64,000 bases of DNA from Chryseobacterium capnotolerans (GTDB lineage: Bacteria > Bacteroidota > Bacteroidia > Flavobacteriales > Weeksellaceae): NCBI RefSeq assembly GCF_021278965.1, contig NZ_CP065589.1, positions 4,903,001 to 4,967,000 of the forward strand, read 5' to 3'. Below the pieces are notes generated by a model that did no database searches, was not told where the DNA came from, and saw nothing but the letters and a program-made list of their open reading frames with translations. Shown here piece after piece: positions 1 through 9,782 of the stretch. Position 1 is the stretch's first letter, and each line of letters opens with the position of its first letter. Made by a program: the position numbers and the translations under genes.

Positions 1-3000
1 TCCCCTCCTAATCTGAAGAAATCATCGTGAATACTGATTGTTCCAGCATCAATTCCCAATACACTGCTATAAATCTGGCATAATCTGGATTGAAGTTCAG
101 TCTCTGGAGCAATATAGTCTTTACTTCCTGTAAATTCAGGTTCAGGCAGCTGTTTTTTATCCAGTTTTCCGTTAATTGTAAGCGGTAAAGATTCTAAGTG
201 AACAAAGGCTCCGGGAACCATATACTCTGGTAAAGATTCTGATACATATTCCGAAAGAAGCTGAGAATCTATTGCTGAATCAGCAACATAATATCCGGCC
301 AGATATTTCAAACCGGTATTATTTTCTTTAGCCAGCACTGCTGTCTGGCGGATGTCCGGATAACGAACTAATGTATTTTCAATTTCTCCTAATTCAATTC
401 TATAACCACGGATTTTCACCTGGAAATCATTTCTTCCCAGGTATTCCAGCTCTCCATTAGAAAGCCAGCGTACCAAATCCCCTGTTTTATATAATCGTCC
501 ATTTTTATCTACTGCTTTTTCAGCTCTACTTTGGAAAGGATTGATCATAAAACGTTCTTCTGTAAGCTCCGGACGGTTCAGATATCCTCTGGTAATGCCT
601 GCTCCGCCAATATAAAGCTCACCTATTGCTCCAACAGGAACCGGACGTAGCTTATCATCCAAAACATAAGAAGTCATATTTCCGATAGCCTTTCCTATAT
701 TCAGTGGATTGTTGTCTTCTTTATAGTAATGAAGGGTGGCACAAACGGTTCCTTCTGTAGGACCATAAGCATTAATAATATCTATTCCCTGAGCCTGATA
801 AAGGGCCATCAATTGAGGATTGGTAACATCTCCGGCAACCATAAGTTTCTCCAGTGGTAAAATATAATCTTTGGTAAGAAGTACCGGAGGGATTGTTGCA
901 ATCCTGATATCATTTTCACGGATATAGTGCTGTAATGCTGCAATATCGGTTTGTCTTTCTTTATCCAGCAGATAAATGCTATGACCATGGGTAATAACAG
1001 GGAAAAGTTCTGCAACATGTGCATCAAAAACATAATTGGCATACCAAAGACAATTTTTCGTGGCACTTTCTCTGGTATTTAACTCCAGCTTTTCTGCAAA
1101 TTGGGTCACAAGGTTTGAAACTCCTCTATGTTCTACCATTACTCCTTTCGGAAGTCCTGTTGTTCCGCTGGTATAGATCACATACGCTAAATTTCCAGAC
1201 TTTGTTTCCGTAACAGGGTTATTTGAATCTGCAATCTCTAATTGTGCCTTATATTGAACCTCATCCAAAGAAATATATTCAGCATTTTGATCTTTTAATT
1301 TTTCAATTGTACTCTCCTGACCTATCACCAATCTGGCCTTGGTGTCTTTTATAATATGCCTGATTCTGTCTGAAGGATATGAAGGATCAATCGGCACATA
1401 GGCTCCTCCGGATTTCAGAACTCCCAGCATCGCAATCAACATATTTTCGGAACGGTCCAAACATAGGGGAATAATTTCGTCTGGTTGAATAGTATATTTT
1501 CCGATCAGATCATTGGCCAATTGATTTGCTTTTTCGTTTAATTCCTGATAGGAAAATTGAATATCCTGATATACTAAAGCAGTATGATCCGGAGTTTTTA
1601 CCACCTGATCTTCAAAAAGCTGATGGATGGTTTTATCAAATGGATATTCAGAAACCGTATTGTTCCAGTTTTCAATAACTGTTTTATAATCTGTATTTTT
1701 AAGGAGTTGGAAATCATTGATCTTAATATTCTCTGCATTTTCAGACCCTATTGCTGCAATTTGTTCCAACAACAGAACATAGGTATCTTTCATCCTCAAA
1801 ATGGTCTCCTTACTGAAAAGAGAAACGGCATAATTAAACATTCCTCTTATCTTTTCCTCTCCATCATCAATCATTGTGGTAAGGTCAAATTTTGCCGCCT
1901 GATAATCTATTTCGCCTTCAAAAAGAGAGAATACATTATCTTTTCCGGTTTCCCTACCAAAGCTTTGAACACCAAACATCACCTGAAATACCGGATGACG
2001 GGACATATCCTGTTCTACGCCCAATTCTTCCACCAATTTTTCAAATGGAAGATCCTGATGCGACTGCGCTTCTGCTACAGATTGGGATACCTGAAGAATA
2101 AAGTTTTTAAAATTCTGTTCGGAATTCACATTTCCTCTCAGTGCCAGTGTATTCACAAAGAAACCAACAATATCCTCAAGACCTGCATGATGGCGATTGG
2201 AGATTGGGCTTCCCACAATAATATCATCCTGACCTGAATAAGCAGAAAGCATTAAATAGTATCCGCCCAGCATCACACTATACAAACTTACGCCAAGGTC
2301 TCTGGAAATCGCCCTTAATCCTGAAGCTACTTCTAAAGACAAATCAAAGTAAATGGCAGCCCCTTCATAAGAAATCTGAGCCGGACGTTTGAAATCTAAA
2401 GGTAAATTAAGAGATTCAAAGTCTTCTAATATCCCTTTCCAATAATTAATCTGCTTATCCAGAATTTCTCCTTTCAGGTAATTTCTTTGCCAAAGGGCAA
2501 AATCTTTATACTGAACAGCAAGATCAGGAAGTTGATGAGGGATTTTGTTAATCAGGGCTTCATACACGGCCTGAATTTCCTTCAACACAATATCTACAGA
2601 CCATCCATCAAATGCAATATGGTGGACTACCACAGATAAATAATACTGATCTTTCAATCTAAGCAGAGTGATATCCAAAGGAAGCTCTTCTTCCAGACGG
2701 AATACCTTATTAGCTATAGAATTGATGGTTGTTTCCAGCTCTTCTCTGGTATTTACTTCTACTATTCTGAATTCCGGCATAGAATCTATAACCATCTGAT
2801 ATCCTATTCCTTCTGCCGTTGTTTTAATCACAGAACGAAGGACTTCATGCCGCAAAATGACTGTTTCCAGAGACTTTTGAAGTTCTTCCAACTGTACATC
2901 CGGGCTCAAAGTGAGTACCATCGGAATATTATAAGCACTGCTTCCGCCCTCATAGGCTTCAATAAACCAAAGCCTTTCCTGGGCAAAAGATAAGCGCTGA

Positions 3001-6000
3001 TCCTCAGGAGAGGAAACCATTACAGGCTCTATATGTATGTTTTCTTCCTTGAATTCTGTTTCCAGAAAATAGGCAAGAGAGGCAATTGTTTTATGATTAA
3101 ATACAGACGTTACCTGAATACGGAGATTCAGATAGTTTTTTATCTTACTGATCAGCTTTATCGCCATGATACTGTTTCCTCCCAGGCGGAAGAAATCATC
3201 ATGAATACTGATTTCATCAGCATCAAGCCCTAATATTTCCCCATAAATGCGGCAAAGTTTTTCCTGAAGTTCTGTTTGTGGAGCTGTATATTTTTTGGTT
3301 CCGGTAAATTCTGGTTCCGGAAGGGCTCCTCTGTCTAATTTCCCGTTAATGGTTAACGGAAGGGCATCAAGCTGTACATAAGCAGCAGGAATCATATATT
3401 CCGGCAATGTTTCTGATAAAAATGCTGAAAGATGAGTTTCATCTAGCCCTTCGTCAGATACATAATATCCGACAAGAAACTTCATTCCTGCCTTATTTTC
3501 TTTGGCAAGAATCACTGCCTGTTTTATCTCTTTATATTCCTGCAGCTTGTTTTCAATTTCACCTAATTCAATTCTATAACCACGGATTTTTACCTGGAAG
3601 TCATTTCTGCCGATATACTCAATATTTCCATCCGGATGAAGGCGTACCAAATCTCCTGTTTTATAAATTTTTCCGTTTTTTCTTCTGATTTTCTGTATCG
3701 GAGTCTGGAAAGGATTGACAATAAAACGATCGGAAGTAAGATCAGGTCTGTTCAGATATCCTCTTGCAATTCCGTTTCCGCCAAGATAAAGTTCACCTAT
3801 AGCCCCTATTGGAACGGGACGGTAATAGGTATCCAATACATAGGCTGAAGTATTATTAACAGGACGGCCAATAAGATATACATCGCCATGTTCAACCTGT
3901 TTGTAGGTGGCATAAATAGTTGCTTCTGTTGGTCCGTAAAGGTTGTATAAACGGGTATATTCTGACCAGTATTTCCCGGTTTCATAATCACAAGGTTCTC
4001 CGGCATACAACATTCCTTTCAGAGAAGGATATTTTATTTTTGGTAATACTGAAAGCATCACCGGCGGCAGATAAGCATATGCAATATCGTTTTCTAAAAG
4101 GTATTGGCTTATGGAATCGGCATCTTTTTTAATGGCTTCATCAAGGATATGCAGCTCGTTTCCATATAACAGGGCATTAAAAAATTCTGATACTGATACA
4201 TCAAAAACGTAAGAGGTATAGGCTGTTATTTTTTCTCCTTCACTGAAACCATAGGCATCTCTGATCTGTGAAACTACGTTCACAACATTCTGGTGCTCAA
4301 TCATTACGCCTTTAGGCATCCCTGTAGTTCCACTGGTATAAATTATATACGAAAGATTCTCAGGGGTAACTTTTGTAACAGGATTTTGAGAAGAGACTTC
4401 CTCAATAATTGTCTGAAATACAGGATTATTTAAGGATAGAATATGGGCATTCTCTGAGTCTATTTTATCTTTCAATTTTTCTTCTGTAAGAACTACTTTT
4501 GCTTGAGTATCTTGAAGAATATGCTGGATTCTATCTGACGGATATTGAGGATCCATAGGAACATAAGCAGCACCGGCTTTTAAAACGCCCAAAATGGCAA
4601 CAAGCATATTTTCAGAACGATCTAAACACATAGGAATCAAATCATCAGGCTTCACGTCATATGCAGCAATAAGATGGTTAGCCAGACGATTGGCGCGCTC
4701 ATTCAGCTCCTGATAAGACAATCTGATATTCTGATAGACCAATGCCGTGGCATCGGGTGTCTTTGCTGCCTGTTCTTCGAATAATCTGTGAATCGTATAT
4801 CCTTCCGGATAATCGTGTTCTTTGGCATTCCCGTCCTTCGTAATCTTCTGATAATGTTCATCATTTAGAAGCTGAAGGCTTTTAATTGTATTGTTTTTTG
4901 AGATTACACTTCCTATTTCAGCCAATTGTTTCAGGATTAGCATATAGGTCTCTTTCATACGGATAATGGTCTCGTTTTTGAAAAGAGCTACTGCATAATT
5001 GAAGATTCCCCGGATATTGTCTCCGTGAACATCAATCATCATCGTTACATCAAATTTGGCAGATTTATAATCTATATCTCCATCAAAAGGAAGGAGTACA
5101 GTATTATTATTTATATGAGAAACTTTTTCTTCAAAACTCTGAATACCAAACATCACCTGGAAAATAGGGTTTCTTGAATTATCCTGCTCTACTCCCATTT
5201 CTTCTACCAGCTTTTCGAAAGGAAGATCCTGATGAGACTGAGCATTGGTGATAGACTCTGAAACCTGCACAATGAAATCTTTTATCTGCTGCTCAGGATC
5301 TATTGTTTCTCTTAAAGCAAAAGTATTAACAAAGAATCCGATAATATTTTCAAGACCTGCATGGTGACGGTTGGCAACGGGGCTTCCCACAATAATATCA
5401 TCCTGCCCTGAATAAGCAGACAGCATCAGATAATATCCACTCAGCATCACGCTGTATAAACTTACTCCAAGATCTTTTGAAAGTTTTTGTAATTCTGAAG
5501 CAAGCTGCTCCGAAAGATCAAAATAAGTTGTGGCCCCAGTATATGAAACGTGGGCTGGCCTCTTAAAGTCCAAAGGAAGATCCAGGGTTTGGAATCCTTC
5601 CAATTTGTTTTTCCAATACGATACCTGCTCCTTAAGTATTTCCCCGGAAAGATAATTTCTCTGCCATAGGGCAAAGTCTTTGTATTGAATAGGTAATACT
5701 GGAAGTTCAGGATTTTCACCTTCAATAAGAGCCTGGTAAATGGTATTGAATTCATTGATAAAGACCTCTGTTGACCATCCATCAAAAGCAATATGATGAA
5801 TAACAACAGATAAATAATGATTATCTTCCATTCTGAAAACAGAGGCACTTATTGGAAGTTCCTGATCCAGTCGGAAAACTTTATTGGCTACATAGTCTAT
5901 CGCCTGATCAAGTTCTGTTCTGGTTTCAACCTTTCCGAAGTGAATCTTAAGCTTTTGATCGGTTACCTCCTGATATCCTACCCCATCTTCTGTAGTAAGA

Positions 6001-9000
6001 ATAATACTTCGCAATACTTCATGACGCTGCATCAACAGATCGAAAGCCTGCTGAAGAACTTCCTGGGAAACATTTTTTCTCAATGTAAACACCATTGGAA
6101 CATTATAAACACTGCTGCTTCCTTCATAGGACTCTATGAACCAAAGTCTTTCCTGAGCAAAAGACAAACGCTGTTCTTCAGGTTGAGAAACAGGTATTGC
6201 ATTGATGATTATTGGCTCAGAAACATCATTGTTTTTATCAAGTACATGAGATAATGACGCCACTGTTTTATGCCCAAATACCATGGATACATTCACTGGA
6301 ATTTCCAGCTCCTGTTTAATTTTACTGATCAGTTTAATAGCCATAATACTATTTCCTCCAAGGCGGAAGAAATCATCATGAATCCCAATACTTCCAGATT
6401 CAATTCCTAAAATCTGACTATAAATCTGACATAATTTCTCCTGTAATTCATTTTCAGGGCCAGTATATTCTCTTTCTCCACTGAATTCAGGTTCAGGCAG
6501 CTGCTTTCTGTCCAGTTTTCCATTAATGGTTAATGGCAAAGCTGTTAATTGAACAAAAACACTTGGTACCATATATTCAGGCAATGTTTCTGATAAATAT
6601 TCTGTCAACGTTTCTGCATTCAGTTCTTCTTCAGCTACATAATAGCCGGCCAGGTACTTCATCCCTGTATTATTTTCTTTTGCAAGAACTACAGATTGCT
6701 TGATTTCAGGGTGCTGAGCTAATCTTTCTTCAATCTCCCCCAATTCGATCCTGTACCCTCTGATTTTTACCTGAAAATCGTTTCTGCCGATGTATTCTAT
6801 ATTTCCATCAGGAAGCCATCGTACCAGGTCCCCGGTTTTATATAATTTCCCGTTTACTCCTTTTTGCTTTTGGATTTCCGTTTGGAAAGGGTTTTTTATA
6901 AAGCGTTCTTCAGTAAGATCAGGGCGGTTCAGATAACCTCTTGCAATGCCTATACCTCCCAGATATAACTCACCAACAGCTCCTACGGGTGATAACTGTT
7001 GGCATCCATCCAGAATATATGCAGAACTGTTTCCTACAGGTTTACCGATAACATGAACATCTCCATGTTTTATCTTTTTGTAAATCGCATAAATAGTTGC
7101 TTCCGTAGGACCATACAGATTATAAAGCTCCTTTTTTTCCGACCAATATTTTCCTGTTTCATAATCACAGGGTTCTCCCGCGTACAGGAACCCTTTCACT
7201 GAAGGATAATCTACTCGTGGTAAAACAGATAACATTACCGGAGGTAAATAAGTATAAGCAATCTCATTATCTAACAAATATCTGCTTATCAGATCGGCAT
7301 CTTTCTTAGTCGCTTCATCCAATACATGAAGTTCGTTTCCGTATAGCAAGGCATTAAAAAATTCAGATACGGAAACGTCGAAAACATAAGAGGTATAGGC
7401 TGTTATTTTTTCTCCTGCAGAAAAGCCATAGGCTTCCCTTACCTTATCCACAACATTCATGACGTTCTGGTGCTCTACCATTACCCCTTTTGGAAGTCCT
7501 GTAGTCCCACTGGTGTAAATCACATAAGCTAAACGATCAGCAGAAACATCCGTTACAGGGTTTGATGACTCTTGTGAATCCATCAGAATTCTGAAGTTGG
7601 AATCATTTAAAGATAAATATTGTACGGAAAGATGATTAATCTTCTCTATAGTGCTATCTTCTGCCAGAATAATTCTGGCTCCCGTATCTTTGAGGATATG
7701 CTCAATTCTGTCTACAGGATATGAAGGATCCATAGGAACATAAGCTGCACCGGCTTTCAATACTGCTAAAATCGCAATTAACATATTTTCTGATCTTTCC
7801 AGACATAATGGAACCAATTCATCAGGTTTAAGATCAAAAGTGTTGATTAAATAATTAGCTAAACGGTTTGAACGCTCATTAAGCTCCTGATAGGTGAGTT
7901 TAACATCCTGATAAACTAATGCAGTATTTTCTGGAGTTTTTATAACCTGATCTTCAAAGGCTTTATGAATGGGTTTACTATTCTGATAGTCCCAATCAAT
8001 CGTATTCCAGCTTTCTGTTGTTTTCTGATAGGAATTTTCATTTAAGAGATTGTATTGAGAAATCAGTTTATCAGCATTTCCTTCCAGTAAATCCTCCAAT
8101 ATTTCAATAAACAACCTCTGATAAGTCTCTACAAAATTGGATATTAATTCAGCATCAAGCTTTTGATTCGCATAACGAACCTTATAATTAATCTGACCAT
8201 CTCTTACTTCCTGCTCAAATGACAATTTCCCAACCAAGTCAACGTTCAGATCATTGTTAATAAGCACATTACTAGCGCCTTCGTAGTGAATAACCACATC
8301 TTTAAGACTGGTTTGAACAAATCCGAATTCTAATATATTGGAAGTTGGAGCATAGCTGATAAGCTCTTCAATAGGCAAATATCTAGCCTTACTTGTTTTT
8401 AATTGATTGGTGTATTCTATATTTTGATGGATAAGATCCTGCAAAGACGATTTCGTCTCGAATCTGTATCCTTTTAAAATTGTATTAATATGGGCTCCAA
8501 AGATAAAATCCTGTCCTTCTGTAATCCCAACAGGATAATTGATGACCAGGTTATTAACTCCTGAAATTCTATGAAGTAAAACGGCAAAAACCAACTGACC
8601 ATAAGTATAGGGTGTCAGTTTATATTTTGATATCAATTGTCTTACTTTCAGGGATACTGATTCAGGAAAATGAAAACGAAGCTCACTCACTGGATTAGTC
8701 TGAATACTATCTTTTCCCTGAGATCCAAAGAGAAGTGAATCAGATGTTTGTAAAAATTTAAATCCGATATTTTCAACTTCTTCCAATTCGGACTTCCAGA
8801 AATCTGACATTTTTGTTTTTCCTTTTCCCAATATCTCTTCAAGCTGATTTCTCAATTTTTCGTACCGTATTTCCTGCTCTGTAAGATTGATAGGATTTAC
8901 ATAACTAAGGTCATTGTAAAAAGTGCTGAGTTCAGCATAGATACTGTTTGCACTCAAGCCATCAACAAGGATATGGGAGAATATATGAATGATTCTATAA

Positions 9001-9356
9001 CCGCCATTATTCAGCTTGATGGCATAAAATCTTGCCAATTGTTCTTTCTCCAAATCAAAAGGCTGCAAAGCAAGCTGTAAAACTTCTTCAGGGCTTGGTT
9101 CCTCAGCAACAAATGTTAGTATTTGGGCCTCTTCAGAAAGCAAAGGTCTGTGCTTCCAAACCAGATTTTCTGACTCACTTACAACATTACTGTTCAATAG
9201 TAAATTATTGTTAACAAATCGGACTAAACTTGAATTCAGTCTCTGGATATCTATATATCCGGACATAGACTGATCAAAGATAATATTATAGTCGCTTCTT
9301 GATGGATTCAGTATCCATTCATTATAAAAGGTAGATTGATAAGGTGTTAGCTTCAT
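1..9356 (-). CDS. Non-ribosomal peptide synthetase, three C-A-T modules (3' end beyond window)
   Basis: One open frame runs from an ATG at 9356 to the left edge, about 3118 residues, and is cut inside the third carrier domain. Reading the minus strand gives C1 (about residues 1-450), A1 (465-960), T1 (970-1035), C2 (1040-1480), A2 (1525-2020), T2 (2030-2095), C3 (2110-2550), A3 (2580-3075) and the start of T3. C2 and C3 have the full HHIAFDG catalytic motif. C1 reads SHILVDG, so the first His is lost but the catalytic second His and DG remain. Each A domain has a YTSGTTG core and a YGPTE motif, and T domains read DDFFRLGGNS. A1 and A2 have the same pocket residues, so they probably load the same amino acid; A3 is different. 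Starting with a C domain suggests either an acylated first residue or an upstream partner enzyme. The product is unknown. Confidence 0.95.
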   Translation of the reverse strand, partial: MKLTPYQSTFYNEWILNPSRSDYNIIFDQSMSGYIDIQRLNSSLVRFVNNNLLLNSNVVSESENLVWKHRPLLSEEAQILTFVAEEPSPEEVLQLALQPFDLEKEQLARFYAIKLNNGGYRIIHIFSHILVDGLSANSIYAELSTFYNDLSYVNPINLTEQEIRYEKLRNQLEEILGKGKTKMSDFWKSELEEVENIGFKFLQTSDSLLFGSQGKDSIQTNPVSELRFHFPESVSLKVRQLISKYKLTPYTYGQLVFAVLLHRISGVNNLVINYPVGITEGQDFIFGAHINTILKGYRFETKSSLQDLIHQNIEYTNQLKTSKARYLPIEELISYAPTSNILEFGFVQTSLKDVVIHYEGASNVLINNDLNVDLVGKLSFEQEVRDGQINYKVRYANQKLDAELISNFVETYQRLFIEILEDLLEGNADKLISQYNLLNENSYQKTTESWNTIDWDYQNSKPIHKAFEDQVIKTPENTALVYQDVKLTYQELNERSNRLANYLINTFDLKPDELVPLCLERSENMLIAILAVLKAGAAYVPMDPSYPVDRIEHILKDTGARIILAEDSTIEKINHLSVQYLSLNDSNFRILMDSQESSNPVTDVSADRLAYVIYTSGTTGLPKGVMVEHQNVMNVVDKVREAYGFSAGEKITAYTSYVFDVSVSEFFNALLYGNELHVLDEATKKDADLISRYLLDNEIAYTYLPPVMLSVLPRVDYPSVKGFLYAGEPCDYETGKYWSEKKELYNLYGPTEATIYAIYKKIKHGDVHVIGKPVGNSSAYILDGCQQLSPVGAVGELYLGGIGIARGYLNRPDLTEERFIKNPFQTEIQKQKGVNGKLYKTGDLVRWLPDGNIEYIGRNDFQVKIRGYRIELGEIEERLAQHPEIKQSVVLAKENNTGMKYLAGYYVAEEELNAETLTEYLSETLPEYMVPSVFVQLTALPLTINGKLDRKQLPEPEFSGEREYTGPENELQEKLCQIYSQILGIESGSIGIHDDFFRLGGNSIMAIKLISKIKQELEIPVNVSMVFGHKTVASLSHVLDKNNDVSEPIIINAIPVSQPEEQRLSFAQERLWFIESYEGSSSVYNVPMVFTLRKNVSQEVLQQAFDLLMQRHEVLRSIILTTEDGVGYQEVTDQKLKIHFGKVETRTELDQAIDYVANKVFRLDQELPISASVFRMEDNHYLSVVIHHIAFDGWSTEVFINEFNTIYQALIEGENPELPVLPIQYKDFALWQRNYLSGEILKEQVSYWKNKLEGFQTLDLPLDFKRPAHVSYTGATTYFDLSEQLASELQKLSKDLGVSLYSVMLSGYYLMLSAYSGQDDIIVGSPVANRHHAGLENIIGFFVNTFALRETIDPEQQIKDFIVQVSESITNAQSHQDLPFEKLVEEMGVEQDNSRNPIFQVMFGIQSFEEKVSHINNNTVLLPFDGDIDYKSAKFDVTMMIDVHGDNIRGIFNYAVALFKNETIIRMKETYMLILKQLAEIGSVISKNNTIKSLQLLNDEHYQKITKDGNAKEHDYPEGYTIHRLFEEQAAKTPDATALVYQNIRLSYQELNERANRLANHLIAAYDVKPDDLIPMCLDRSENMLVAILGVLKAGAAYVPMDPQYPSDRIQHILQDTQAKVVLTEEKLKDKIDSENAHILSLNNPVFQTIIEEVSSQNPVTKVTPENLSYIIYTSGTTGMPKGVMIEHQNVVNVVSQIRDAYGFSEGEKITAYTSYVFDVSVSEFFNALLYGNELHILDEAIKKDADSISQYLLENDIAYAYLPPVMLSVLPKIKYPSLKGMLYAGEPCDYETGKYWSEYTRLYNLYGPTEATIYATYKQVEHGDVYLIGRPVNNTSAYVLDTYYRPVPIGAIGELYLGGNGIARGYLNRPDLTSDRFIVNPFQTPIQKIRRKNGKIYKTGDLVRLHPDGNIEYIGRNDFQVKIRGYRIELGEIENKLQEYKEIKQAVILAKENKAGMKFLVGYYVSDEGLDETHLSAFLSETLPEYMIPAAYVQLDALPLTINGKLDRGALPEPEFTGTKKYTAPQTELQEKLCRIYGEILGLDADEISIHDDFFRLGGNSIMAIKLISKIKNYLNLRIQVTSVFNHKTIASLAYFLETEFKEENIHIEPVMVSSPEDQRLSFAQERLWFIEAYEGGSSAYNIPMVLTLSPDVQLEELQKSLETVILRHEVLRSVIKTTAEGIGYQMVIDSMPEFRIVEVNTREELETTINSIANKVFRLEEELPLDITLLRLKDQYYLSVVVHHIAFDGWSVDIVLKEIQAVYEALINKIPHQLPDLAVQYKDFALWQRNYLKGEILDKQINYWKGILEDFESLNLPLDFKRPAQISYEGAAIYFDLSLEVASGLRAISRDLGVSLYSVMLGGYYLMLSAYSGQDDIIVGSPISNRHHAGLEDIVGFFVNTLALRGNVNSEQNFKNFILQVSQSVAEAQSHQDLPFEKLVEELGVEQDMSRHPVFQVMFGVQSFGRETGKDNVFSLFEGEIDYQAAKFDLTTMIDDGEEKIRGMFNYAVSLFSKETILRMKDTYVLLLEQIAAIGSENAENIKINDFQLLKNTDYKTVIENWNNTVSEYPFDKTIHQLFEDQVVKTPDHTALVYQDIQFSYQELNEKANQLANDLIGKYTIQPDEIIPLCLDRSENMLIAMLGVLKSGGAYVPIDPSYPSDRIRHIIKDTKARLVIGQESTIEKLKDQNAEYISLDEVQYKAQLEIADSNNPVTETKSGNLAYVIYTSGTTGLPKGVMVEHRGVSNLVTQFAEKLELNTRESATKNCLWYANYVFDAHVAELFPVITHGHSIYLLDKERQTDIAALQHYIRENDIRIATIPPVLLTKDYILPLEKLMVAGDVTNPQLMALYQAQGIDIINAYGPTEGTVCATLHYYKEDNNPLNIGKAIGNMTSYVLDDKLRPVPVGAIGELYIGGAGITRGYLNRPELTEERFMINPFQSRAEKAVDKNGRLYKTGDLVRWLSNGELEYLGRNDFQVKIRGYRIELGEIENTLVRYPDIRQTAVLAKENNTGLKYLAGYYVADSAIDSQLLSEYVSESLPEYMVPGAFVHLESLPLTINGKLDKKQLPEPEFTGSKDYIAPETELQSRLCQIYSSVLGIDAGTISIHDDFFRLGG

Positions 9357-9782
9357 AGCAATATATCCCGAAGGACAGTAGGTTAGGTTAGGTTTAGGTA
9401 CGGTTTTTATTCACTCCTTTGCTTTAAACCATTTCTGAACGGATATTTCAGAAGATCTGTAAAGCAGCAACCACTCCTTTGATTTTACAAAAGAGAATAA
9501 CCAGAGCCTGTTTTATAACAAGCTTTACATGTAAGGGTGAATGTTTAAATGAAAGTGAGTATAGATTGTATTTTCAGGTGCATTTAAATCAAATATTCAT
9601 ATGATTTCCTGAAGAATCCAGACTCACTAAAAATGAGATTTTTTATCTATTAGGCGTATTTTTCTTATTCAAAAAATAATATTTAAAGATTTTTTTTACT
9701 TTTTATTGGTTATTTAATAATTATTTAATAGCAACCAGCATAATGCTGGTCACTATCAAATAATGGTATTTCAATGATCCTT
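9357..9782. other. Intergenic leader of the NRPS gene, no gene seen
   Basis: This 426-bp stretch holds the upstream region of the NRPS gene and the downstream end of the FISUMP gene, both on the minus strand. No open frame with coding character was seen. It contains a 10-bp direct repeat (CACTCCTTTG on the plus strand) at 9412-9421 and 9472-9481, exactly 60 bp apart, and a short GGTTAGG-type microrepeat at 9381-9399. No convincing TAnnTTTG promoter was found by eye. The NRPS ATG at 9356 has no clear Shine-Dalgarno sequence, which is usual in Bacteroidota. Confidence 0.6.
9734..9750 (-). terminator. Inverted repeat, probable terminator of the FISUMP gene
   Basis: ACCAGCAT and ATGCTGGT form a perfect inverted repeat around one base. 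It can fold as a 7-bp stem with a 3-nt loop. It lies 33 bp past the stop of the 9783-11552 gene and is the only GC-rich patch in an AT-rich gap. The following T-tract on the minus strand is poor, so an operator role is possible. Confidence 0.45.

Noticed and set aside
809..9214. Open frames on the opposite strand or other frames inside the NRPS gene
   Set aside because: They have no recognisable domains and lie inside the long NRPS frame; they are shadows.
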